DNA of 34,438 nt. It comes from Treponema sp. (lineage in GTDB: Bacteria > Spirochaetota > Spirochaetia > Treponematales > Breznakiellaceae). Below, piece after piece: positions 23,566 to 30,498 of the stretch. The first letter of the stretch is position 1. Each line of letters opens with the position of its first letter. The position numbers and the translations under genes are program-made. The stretch spans positions 1 through 34,438 of the forward strand of contig JAITJS010000003.1 in the NCBI GenBank assembly GCA_031278815.1, in the 5' to 3' direction. Below the pieces are notes generated by a model. That model saw only the letters and a list, made by a program, of their open reading frames with translations, ran no database searches and was not told the origin of the DNA.

Positions 23566-23579
23566 ATTGATTATATATG
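23552..23579 (+). promoter_or_regulatory. Promoter overlapping the upstream terminator
   Basis: TTGACC (23552-23557), 16 nt, then TATATG (23574-23579). The -35 box is the 3' arm of the terminator stem. Transcription would begin near 23586, a short distance before the TTG start at 23603. Confidence 0.5.
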
Positions 23580-23602
23580 GTGAAACTAATAAGGAAGATG
23601 CA

Positions 23603-24988
23603 TTGAAAATACGGCGGTTTTGTTCCCTTTTAACCATGACCCTTGGCTTAACCGGGTGCGCATTGCTGCAGAAGGATAGTACGGTAATTCCCGATGAACG
23701 GGCAGGGCCTAATCTGGTTATCTATTTCGCAGAAGATGGCAATACCCGGCGGATTGCCCGGACTATCGCTCGGACAACCGGGGGGGACTTGTTTGACATA
23801 AGCGGTAAAGAACCGCTGCCCGATTTGCTTGGGTACGACACCTTTTTTGTGGGGACCTCCCTTACGGATGGCCGTATCGCCGCGCCGCTTGAAGATTTCC
23901 TTGGCCGGACTGATTTTATAGACGGTAAGGTTATCCCCTTTTGGACCAGCCAGGAGAAAGCGGACTCAAGTCAGGCGGAGGATTTGAACGGAGACTTTGA
24001 GGGGATCATACAGGGCGCGCGCTTCCTTCCCGGCAGAGGGTTCCTGTTTGCCGGACGGACGAAAACGAAGGACCTTGAAGGGATAGCCGGCTCCTGGGCA
24101 GAGGCTATGCTTGCGGAGTTGGGACTACGCCGGGCTGCGGGGGGAGACCAGGCAGAGGATATGGTAAAGCTCTTCGCGGTGGCCTACCATGAACGCTTCG
24201 GCCCGGTGGTTTTTCAGGACGGAGACTGGACGCTGGAAATGGACGGGGTCCGCTGGTACTATGCCCAGGGCAGGTTCCTCCCCCAGCAGGACACCGACCG
24301 GCCCGAGGATTTCCGTCCCCAGTTTCTGTACCGGTATTCCCCGGAACCTCCCGGCAGCCCGGATGAGGTGAGTCCCTGGCAAGATGAGGCTAATCGTGTT
24401 ATTTCCCGAAGACCCTCCGGTTCCTATAGCGTATATCGCATAACCGCAAATCCCAATGCAATTCGTTCTCCGTTTTTGGAAACCATCTGGCAGGCCCGTA
24501 ATAGAGTGGAGGCTTTCTCGCACCAAAAATGGATACATTTTCTGGGATGGCCGGTACAAATACACCAGGACCTTGTCGCTCCCTTGGGCCGAGTGGAAAC
24601 CCGTATTCAGGAATTAGCGAAAAACGACCCGGAGATACAGGGGTGGATCAAAAACTTACAGAGTATTACCGGCTGGAACTGGCGGAATGTGGCGGGCAGC
24701 ACAAACCGTAGCTTTCACGCCTACGGCGCGGCAGTGGATTTACTGATGAAGGCCCAGGCTGGTATGGAAACCTACTGGCAATGGACCGCTGCTAAGGGAA
24801 TTGACTGGCGTTCCGTCCCTGCCGAAAAACGGCAGAACCCGCCCGCCGCGGCGATCCGGGCCTTCGAGGAACAGGGTTTTATCTGGGGCGGCAGATGGTC
24901 CCGGTACGACACCATGCACTTCGAGTATCATCCGGAACTGCTTATTCTGGGAACCGGCAGAAACGATACACCGCCGCAGACATCCTAA
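23603..24988 (+). CDS. Lipoprotein fusing a flavodoxin-like domain to an M15 D-Ala-D-Ala carboxypeptidase
   Basis: From the TTG at 23603 (GGAAG 5 nt upstream) this is a 461-residue lipoprotein with lipobox LTGC (Cys19). Residues about 37-195 resemble flavodoxin: LVIYFAEDGNTRRIA (the phosphate-binding loop TxTGNT, here AEDGNT) and YDTFFVGTSLTDGRIAAP. The C-terminal part (about 220-450) is an M15 peptidase. Its zinc ligands are visible in SFHAYGAAVDL (His and Asp) and DTMHFEYH (His). M15 enzymes cut D-Ala-containing peptidoglycan peptides. The frame from 23549 adds 18 residues that lie over the promoter and has no signal character. A flavodoxin domain on an exported lipoprotein is unusual, since FMN proteins usually act in the cytoplasm. 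Confidence 0.85.
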   Translation: MKIRRFCSLLTMTLGLTGCALLQKDSTVIPDERAGPNLVIYFAEDGNTRRIARTIARTTGGDLFDISGKEPLPDLLGYDTFFVGTSLTDGRIAAPLEDFLGRTDFIDGKVIPFWTSQEKADSSQAEDLNGDFEGIIQGARFLPGRGFLFAGRTKTKDLEGIAGSWAEAMLAELGLRRAAGGDQAEDMVKLFAVAYHERFGPVVFQDGDWTLEMDGVRWYYAQGRFLPQQDTDRPEDFRPQFLYRYSPEPPGSPDEVSPWQDEANRVISRRPSGSYSVYRITANPNAIRSPFLETIWQARNRVEAFSHQKWIHFLGWPVQIHQDLVAPLGRVETRIQELAKNDPEIQGWIKNLQSITGWNWRNVAGSTNRSFHAYGAAVDLLMKAQAGMETYWQWTAAKGIDWRSVPAEKRQNPPAAAIRAFEEQGFIWGGRWSRYDTMHFEYHPELLILGTGRNDTPPQTS

Positions 24989-25010
24989 TCATCTTTGTAT
25001 TTGTTGCTCT

Positions 25011-25049
25011 GTGAGGTTTTTCAAAATCTGACATTTTGAAAAACCTCAC
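25011..25049. other. 17-bp palindrome covering the stop codon of the SIMPL gene
   Basis: GTGAGGTTTTTCAAAAT (25011-25027) and its exact complement (25033-25049) flank CTGAC. It lies between two convergent genes and includes the SIMPL-gene stop codon (25046-25048). It probably ends transcription from both sides, though the U tracts lie inside the stem rather than after it. It could also be a copy of a dispersed palindromic element. Confidence 0.6.
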
Positions 25050-25783
25050 TTAACATTATATTCAAGTCGGGTTGTAATAAAGGCGGTTTTGTTTTTTGAA
25101 GCGACATCAAATGCACCGCTATAACTATAACTTTCCGCCGATGAATTTTCTGCGGTGATTTGAAATACCCCCAGGCTTGCCGTTCTCAAGGTGCTGATTG
25201 CACCTCCTGATTGTTCTATAATTTTTTCCGCCCGTATTCGAGCATTCTCTGCAGCCTTAGCAATGAGATCGATTTTCACCGTATCTAATTGGGTATAATA
25301 ATATTCCGGCGCCATGGAGAATACTTCAACCCCCCTATCTATTAATTCGGTTATATCCCGTGAAATCATTGCTATTTTATCTACTTCAGAGGATTGTATC
25401 GTTATCTGTTGAGTAAGCGTATAACCGGTAAAGGTTCTCTTTATAAAACTTCTGTCTTGGGTATAGGCTTGTTCATAATTTTCATCCATACTGATAGACG
25501 AAAATACTATTTCATCTTCTTTAACTCCTTTGTTAAGCAAATAAGCTCTAACCGTATCAGTATCTATCTTTAATTGCTCATACGCCTCTTTTGATGTCAT
25601 TGCTTTTTTAGAAAAGGCCCCTCGCCAAACAATTAAATCCGATGTAAATGACATCGTTGCCGAACCGGTTACCGTAATATGTCCCGCTTCTTTTGTTTTT
25701 ATAATGACAAGACTCATTGATACGATTGATACACCGATAATGATCGATATTCCTAAAATAAGCATGTTACTAATATTTTTCAT
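25046..25783 (-). CDS. SIMPL domain (DUF541) exported protein
   Basis: This 245-residue protein has an N-terminal hydrophobic anchor (about 7-28). A SIMPL domain follows: ITVTGSATMSFTSDLIVWRGAF at about 36-57, GVKEDEIVFSSISM, YTLTQQITIQS and a C-terminal AENARIRAEKI. SIMPL proteins are periplasmic or surface proteins of unclear biochemical role, some linked to oxidative stress. GAGGAAGG precedes the ATG. Its composition is more AT-rich than neighbouring genes. It has its own strong promoter. Confidence 0.9.
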   Translation of the reverse strand: MKNISNMLILGISIIIGVSIVSMSLVIIKTKEAGHITVTGSATMSFTSDLIVWRGAFSKKAMTSKEAYEQLKIDTDTVRAYLLNKGVKEDEIVFSSISMDENYEQAYTQDRSFIKRTFTGYTLTQQITIQSSEVDKIAMISRDITELIDRGVEVFSMAPEYYYTQLDTVKIDLIAKAAENARIRAEKIIEQSGGAISTLRTASLGVFQITAENSSAESYSYSGAFDVASKNKTAFITTRLEYNVK

Positions 25784-25809
25784 AGACCCTTCCTCAGATG
25801 CTTATTATT

Positions 25810-25839
25810 ATTATATGCTATAATATCAGTATTTGTCAA
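25810..25839 (-). promoter_or_regulatory. Promoter of the SIMPL gene
   Basis: On the minus strand TTGACA (25839-25834), 18 nt, then TATAAT (25815-25810): a full consensus pair. The surrounding stretch is strongly AT-rich. Confidence 0.7.
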
Positions 25840-25874
25840 CTATTTTGACTGCACTTTCCATAACGGAGAAAACC

Positions 25875-26102
25875 ATGGAATATGAATTAATAAGGGAACT
25901 ATTTAATCCCTGCGCCGGGGAAGCGCATCCCCAGGTGTCGGTGAGCGAAGTGGATACAGACAATGTGGACAGCTATGCTCAGCAGTTTCTTTCAGGTAAG
26001 GACTCCCGCTGTACTAAATCCGTACAGGATTCAGGCGTAATTATCTACGAGATCGAAAAGGATGGGCAAAAACAGAAATTAACCTTTACTCCCTACGCTT
26101 AA
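25875..26102 (+). CDS. Small conserved-looking protein of unknown function (75 aa)
   Basis: This 75-residue acidic protein begins at ATG 25875, with GGAG 6 nt upstream; the longer frame from 25833 lacks a ribosome site. It has no membrane segment, and its two cysteines are far apart. A predicted alpha/beta fold with a final beta hairpin (VIIYEIEKDGQKQKLTFTPY) is suggested. The 3' end overlaps the convergent methyltransferase gene by 24 bp. No function is recognised. Confidence 0.7.
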   Translation: MEYELIRELFNPCAGEAHPQVSVSEVDTDNVDSYAQQFLSGKDSRCTKSVQDSGVIIYEIEKDGQKQKLTFTPYA

Positions 26103-26900
26103 GAAGGGTGAAGGAGGAGCGGCCTGTTTCCTAAACCGGGCCACATAGAGGGGGCCCATACCGCCGGATGCATCCGGCAGGATGAGCCTCCCCAGGGTGG
26201 TTTTTTCACCCTCCCGAAAGTCCGGTTCATCCAGCAGTACCTCAGCACCGTATTTTTTCAAAAGCCGGGAAGCCACCCCGTCGTTTTCTTCTTCAGAGAT
26301 GGCACAGGTAACATAAACGAGGGAGGCACCGGGCTGTACTACCAGAAATGCCGCGGAAAGCAGGGCCCACTGCCGCCGGGCAAGAAAACGGGGCCGGGCA
26401 GGTTTCCATTGGGCCAAGGCCTTTGCATCGCCCAAGACATGCCGTTCACTGGAACAGGGGGCATCCAGGAGAATACCCCCAAAGCGGTTACGCTCGCTTT
26501 TCCTACCTCCCAGGCTGGCCGCATCAAACCCTGACACCGCTACCCGGCTCCGCTGTTCTGGATCCAGATGCTCCTCCAGCACCTGGAGGAGCCGTCGTCG
26601 TCGTTCACGGGAAGGTTCATTGGCCAAAAGGCTCAGCTTCGGTCCCATTCTAGCGGCCAAGACCAGGCTCTTTCCCCCTGGACCAGCGCAGGCATCCAGG
26701 ATGAGCCCAGCATCGGGAAGCCGGAGGGATGCCGCGGCTAATACCGAGCTCGGGTCCACGCTGTATGGAACCCTCAGTCCTTGGGTAAAGGCTATGCGTG
26801 CCCGCGTTTCAAGCAGGCTTTTTCGTAGCGCATCCCAACGGTTTCGGTAGATTGCCCGATAGTAAGCTTCAAAGTACTGGTTGGAGAGCAAGCGGTCCAT
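26079..26900 (-). CDS. RsmB/NOP2-family RNA cytosine-5 methyltransferase
   Basis: This 273-residue protein has the class I methyltransferase core of the NOL1/NOP2/Sun family: ILDACAGPGGKS (SAM loop), LLDAPCSSE (motif IV with a catalytic Cys) and VTCAISEEEND (motif VI, catalytic nucleophile Cys and EN pair). It makes m5C in rRNA or tRNA. The N-terminal NusB-like domain of RsmB is absent, so it is nearer the short RsmF-core or YebU-like group. It starts 6 nt after the DtxR-like gene, with no ribosome site, so it is probably coupled to it. Confidence 0.88.
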   Translation of the reverse strand: MDRLLSNQYFEAYYRAIYRNRWDALRKSLLETRARIAFTQGLRVPYSVDPSSVLAAASLRLPDAGLILDACAGPGGKSLVLAARMGPKLSLLANEPSRERRRRLLQVLEEHLDPEQRSRVAVSGFDAASLGGRKSERNRFGGILLDAPCSSERHVLGDAKALAQWKPARPRFLARRQWALLSAAFLVVQPGASLVYVTCAISEEENDGVASRLLKKYGAEVLLDEPDFREGEKTTLGRLILPDASGGMGPLYVARFRKQAAPPSPFLSVGSKG

Positions 26901-26906
26901 GGGGAC

Positions 26907-27272
26907 TTAACGTTTTTTTTTCTGAGCAAAGGCCTTCATTTTTTGTAGGGTTTCTTCTGACAAGAGATGTTCCATTTTACAGGCATCTTTTTCTGCGATA
27001 TCCGGGTTAACACCGATAATATCCCGCAAAAACAGGGTGAGGAAACTATGGCGATTACGAATTTCCGTAGCCTGCATTACCCCTTTTGTCGTCAAGGAGA
27101 CCCTACGGTATCGTTCATGCTCTAATAGTCCCTGTTCTTCCAACACTTTAAGGGCAGTCAACACCGAAGGCTTTGAAACACCCAACCGTGCTGCTATATC
27201 CGTAACCCGGACTTCACCTTCATCGGAAAGGAAACTCACCATTTCAAGATAATCTTCTAGCGACTGGGTCAT
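26907..27272 (-). CDS. DtxR/MntR family metal-dependent regulator
   Basis: This 121-residue protein has a winged helix (about 1-65, VTDIAARLGVSKPSVLTALKVLEEQG) and a dimer/metal domain (about 70-115). Candidate metal ligands are Asp7 and Glu10 (EDYLE), His75, Cys98, Glu101 and His102 (DACKMEH). The Asp is as in MntR; the Cys matches the DtxR position. Length is close to that of MntR without a C-terminal SH3-like domain. The target is unknown, but manganese or iron uptake is the norm for the family. No Shine-Dalgarno sequence is seen. The 149-bp gap upstream (27273-27421) has a CAAGGG/CCCTTG stem just after the rluD stop. Confidence 0.88.
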   Translation of the reverse strand: MTQSLEDYLEMVSFLSDEGEVRVTDIAARLGVSKPSVLTALKVLEEQGLLEHERYRRVSLTTKGVMQATEIRNRHSFLTLFLRDIIGVNPDIAEKDACKMEHLLSEETLQKMKAFAQKKKR

Positions 27273-27421
27273 ATAGTTTTATTTTGAAGAATTTCCCCTG
27301 CTTTGTCTAGTGCATTTTTGAAAGCGCATATACCTTACGGGATCCGGACCTCCATGCTCTTTCATAGCTAAACGCTTTAACCTCCCAAGAACAGGTCAAG
27401 GGCTTAGGGATGAAACCCTTG

Positions 27422-28321
27422 CTACCCCATTATATCCCAAAACCGGCGCGGCAGGGAGGTCCTGAAGGTCCGCGCTTCCTGCTCCCCAGGCAAGACTAAG
27501 CGTAAGCTCTGTGCATGGAGCATGAGGCTGAGCCCAGAAAAATGAGGATCCGGTATGCCATAGAGGGGATCTCCCAGGATAGGATGCCCAATATGGCGCA
27601 TGTGTACCCTAAGCTGGTGGGTACGACCGGTTCGAGGGGCCAGGAGCAGCAGGGAATGGGTCCCCCAGGACTGGATTACCCGGTAGTGGGTTAGGGCGAT
27701 CTTGCCGTGGTCCGGGGAAACGGTGAACCGTTTCCGGTCTCGGGGATCCCGCCTGATACGGGTCTCAATGGAACCAGAAGGGACTGCTAATGAACCTCTT
27801 ACCAATGCCCCATAGCGTTTTCGGACCTTCCGGGTTTTAAATTGGTCTGACAGAAAGGCCAGGGCCCGGTCATTATAGGCGGCGATGAGCACCCCAGAGG
27901 TATCTTTATCCAAACGGTGCACAATCCCCGGTCGAAAGGCTTCCCCCGCCTCCAAGCCACCGTGATGGAGCCGCCTAAACAGGAGGGCATTGACCAAGGT
28001 CCCCCGGTAGTTCCCTGCGCCAGGATGCACCACCATACCTTGCGCCTTATTAAGCACCACTACCTGTTCATCTTCATAGATAAGTTCCAAGGGGAGATCT
28101 TCAGGAAGCAGGTCTCTCGGTTCTGGGTCCGCCCAAGTAAGATCCAGCAGGTCCCCTGTTTTCACCAAGCGGGAAGGTTTTACCTCCTTCCCGTTGAGCT
28201 TTGCCGCTAAAGCCCTGGCTTTACCCTGTGAACGGGTAAGCACCTTAAGATACTCCGCCACATACCGGTCAAGCCGTAGGGGACCTGGAAGGGCGGTTAC
28301 CATCCCGCGATACGAAGGCAC
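27422..28321 (-). CDS. rluD: RluA-family pseudouridine synthase (RluD-like)
   Basis: This 299-residue enzyme isomerises uridines, most likely in 23S rRNA helix 69. It has an N-terminal S4 RNA-binding domain (about 17-65) and the catalytic motif HRLDKDTSG, with the Asp nucleophile at about 138. Later motifs RTGRTHQLRVHM and HPILGDPLYG are complete. The start is GTG at 28321: GGAGGAG lies 6 nt upstream, at the end of the preceding gene, whose stop TAA touches the GTG. It is the last gene of the comEC-rsmA-yggS operon. Confidence 0.93.
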   Translation of the reverse strand: MPSYRGMVTALPGPLRLDRYVAEYLKVLTRSQGKARALAAKLNGKEVKPSRLVKTGDLLDLTWADPEPRDLLPEDLPLELIYEDEQVVVLNKAQGMVVHPGAGNYRGTLVNALLFRRLHHGGLEAGEAFRPGIVHRLDKDTSGVLIAAYNDRALAFLSDQFKTRKVRKRYGALVRGSLAVPSGSIETRIRRDPRDRKRFTVSPDHGKIALTHYRVIQSWGTHSLLLLAPRTGRTHQLRVHMRHIGHPILGDPLYGIPDPHFSGLSLMLHAQSLRLVLPGEQEARTFRTSLPRRFWDIMG

Positions 28322-28807
28322 TTACGGCTCCTCCTCGGGAGGGGCAGCTTCCAGGTTCTCCTGGGCCAAGGGCTTCCTCAGGATGATCGGAACCGCTTCA
28401 GGAAACTGCTTGAGTTTCTGGGCTTCTTTGGCTCTTTTATGATGCACAATAAAAAAATCTATCAGGGCTATCACCGCCGAACTTGCCGCCGCCACGGTAA
28501 GGGTGAGGATTTGCTCATCCCGGGTCATATCCACCGCGCCTGCGGACTTCACGGGCCAGGGGGCGTAGCGGGTATCCCAGTCATGGGTAGCGCTCCGATA
28601 GAGATCCACCATGGTGAGGGTAAAAAGCATGGTAAAGGGAAAGGCCCCAAAAGCAATGATTTCTCCCCGCCTGAGATCCTTCACCCATTGGGGAAAAGTG
28701 CTGGTATCAAAGGCCCCGGTCCCCTGCTCCGTAGTGCTGGTGCTTGTTTGGGCATGGACCGGCAAGAGTATACACCCGCACCAAGCAAGGATCAGGAACC
28801 GTTTCAT
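28322..28807 (-). CDS. Exported or membrane protein of unknown function
   Basis: This 161-residue protein has an N-terminal signal peptide (about 1-19, ending VHAQ), a Thr/Ser-rich linker, and two hydrophobic segments at about 47-67 and 100-118. A basic, then acidic Pro/Glu-rich tail follows. No domain is recognised. It starts within an ATGA overlap with yggS and its end carries the ribosome site of rluD, so it is firmly part of this operon. The pattern suggests a small envelope protein typical of treponemes. Confidence 0.75.
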   Translation of the reverse strand: MKRFLILAWCGCILLPVHAQTSTSTTEQGTGAFDTSTFPQWVKDLRRGEIIAFGAFPFTMLFTLTMVDLYRSATHDWDTRYAPWPVKSAGAVDMTRDEQILTLTVAAASSAVIALIDFFIVHHKRAKEAQKLKQFPEAVPIILRKPLAQENLEAAPPEEEP

Positions 28808-29499
28808 AGATCCCGTTCTGCGAATAGGGCGGTTCCTATTCTGATCAAGGTAGACCCTTCTTCTATGGCAATCTCAAAGTCCTGGGACATCCCCATAGAA
28901 AGGCAAGACCAATCACAGGATGGGAAACGGGAGACCAGCTTATCCCGTGCTGAAACCAGGGAACGAAAAGCCGCACGAATACGTGCCCTATCATCGGTAT
29001 AGGGGGCCATAGTCATAAGCCCTCGCAGTACCAGATTGGGATAGGAGAGGACCTTTTCCGTTGCCCGGTATAGATGCTCCTCATCGGGAAAGCCACTTTT
29101 GCTCTCTTCTCCGGTATGGAACTCAAGGAGTATCCCCAAGGGCTTATCCTGCGTAGTGGTCCAGGTCCCCAGTTCACTGATAAGCACCTCCCGATCCACC
29201 GATTGAATCACCTCAAAAAGGGAGAGTGCGGTCTTTACCTTATTACGCTGAAGGGAACCGATGAGGTGCAGTTCTGTTTCAGGATACTGCCGCTTAAAGG
29301 GAATAAATTTTTCAACCGCTTCCTGGACCCTACTTTCCCCAAAAAGCCTGATTCCTGCATGCCAGGCTTCTTCGATTTCCCCTATACCATGAAACTTCGA
29401 CACCCCCATGAGCTGAATCTCAGCCAGGTTCCTGCCGGAACGAATACAGGCTTCCTGGATCCGTTCCTGTATACGCGCTACCGCATCAATGATGGCCAT
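28804..29499 (-). CDS. yggS: YggS/PLPBP-family pyridoxal phosphate-binding protein
   Basis: This 231-residue protein matches PLP homeostasis protein. The PLP lysine lies in the motif VSKFH near residue 35. Other family motifs are FGESRVQEAVEK, LHLIGSLQRNKVK, GLMTMAP and SMGMSQDFEIAIEEGSTLIRIGTALF. It keeps free PLP low and balances amino-acid pools; it has no known catalysis. AGGAGGAG lies 8 nt before the ATG. It follows rsmA by 48 bp and overlaps the next gene by 4 bp. Confidence 0.95.
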   Translation of the reverse strand: MAIIDAVARIQERIQEACIRSGRNLAEIQLMGVSKFHGIGEIEEAWHAGIRLFGESRVQEAVEKFIPFKRQYPETELHLIGSLQRNKVKTALSLFEVIQSVDREVLISELGTWTTTQDKPLGILLEFHTGEESKSGFPDEEHLYRATEKVLSYPNLVLRGLMTMAPYTDDRARIRAAFRSLVSARDKLVSRFPSCDWSCLSMGMSQDFEIAIEEGSTLIRIGTALFAERDL

Positions 29500-29547
29500 A
29501 CGAGGTTCTCCTCCTATCTTTAATAATGATTGCTCTTTGAGGCAGTT

Positions 29548-30498
29548 TCAACACTCCCGCGCTTTTGCAAGCGCCTCATTGGATTTACTCCATTCTAATA
29601 CGCGAGCCAGGGCAAGAAAATCTTCAAGTTCCAATACTTCAGCCCGCTTATTCCCCGGTATACCGCAACGCGCCAGCACTTCCTCAGTGATATGCACCGC
29701 TTCCTTGCCCTTTGCTACCCCTGGTTTGGTAAGTATAGAGGAAACCACAAAATCGTATAAGTTATGCTTAATGGTCTTCCGACGGGACGCAAAGAGCTGC
29801 CGCACCAGGGGTCTAAAGCAAGGGGGATAGGCACAGGGGTCCACATCGGTCCTGAGATCAAGGCGAATCCCCTGGGAATCCACATGGGGGACCGGATAAA
29901 AGGAAGTGCCTTTCAAGACCTTAAGGGGCGTAAGGGTGTAGGTAGAAGTACAAAGCACGGAAAAGGAGGAGTAGTCCTTTGAACCGGGCCTTGCACTCAT
30001 ACGCTGGACCAGTTCTCGCTGGAGGACAACCACCATACGCTTAAAAAGCCGGTTCCTTTCAATTAAAGTCCCTAAGAGCCGGGAGGCAATGGTATAGGGA
30101 AGGTTCCCCAGCATATACCCTTCCGTTCCAGCATAGGGCCATGTTTTAAGCACATCTCCTTGGACCAGGCAAAACCGCCTGCGCCCTCCAAAAAAATCAG
30201 TTAATACCCGGATAAACCCCGGATCGATCTCAAATGCCTTTACATAGACCCCTCGTTCCAAAAGGCTCCAGGTCATAGCCCCTAGGCCGGGGCCAATTTC
30301 CCATACCCCAACTCCTATTTCGAGGTCCAGCGCGTCCACCAGTGCCTTGCGAGCCCCTGGGTTAATCAGAAAGTTCTGGCCGAATTTCTTCCGCATGCCT
30401 AAACCCTGGGCATCCAGGAAGGCTTTAATCGCCAAAGGAGAGTCGTAGTTAAGCGGACACGATGTCGTATACCGAAGTGCATCAGTCAAAGGGGGCAA
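29548..30498 (-). CDS. rsmA: 16S rRNA dimethyladenosine transferase RsmA (KsgA)
   Basis: This 316-residue enzyme makes the two N6,N6-dimethyladenosines in 16S rRNA helix 45. Motifs seen are KKFGQNFLIN (typical N-terminus), EIGPGLGAMTW (SAM loop), FEIDPGF and GNLPYTIAS, the NLPY catalytic motif. The start is TTG at 30498, with GGAG 5 nt upstream and an overlap of 17 bp with the comEC end, giving translational coupling. Homology begins at about residue 16 (NYDSPLAIKA), so a short extension is real or the true start is slightly later. Confidence 0.94.
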   Translation of the reverse strand: MPPLTDALRYTTSCPLNYDSPLAIKAFLDAQGLGMRKKFGQNFLINPGARKALVDALDLEIGVGVWEIGPGLGAMTWSLLERGVYVKAFEIDPGFIRVLTDFFGGRRRFCLVQGDVLKTWPYAGTEGYMLGNLPYTIASRLLGTLIERNRLFKRMVVVLQRELVQRMSARPGSKDYSSFSVLCTSTYTLTPLKVLKGTSFYPVPHVDSQGIRLDLRTDVDPCAYPPCFRPLVRQLFASRRKTIKHNLYDFVVSSILTKPGVAKGKEAVHITEEVLARCGIPGNKRAEVLELEDFLALARVLEWSKSNEALAKAREC

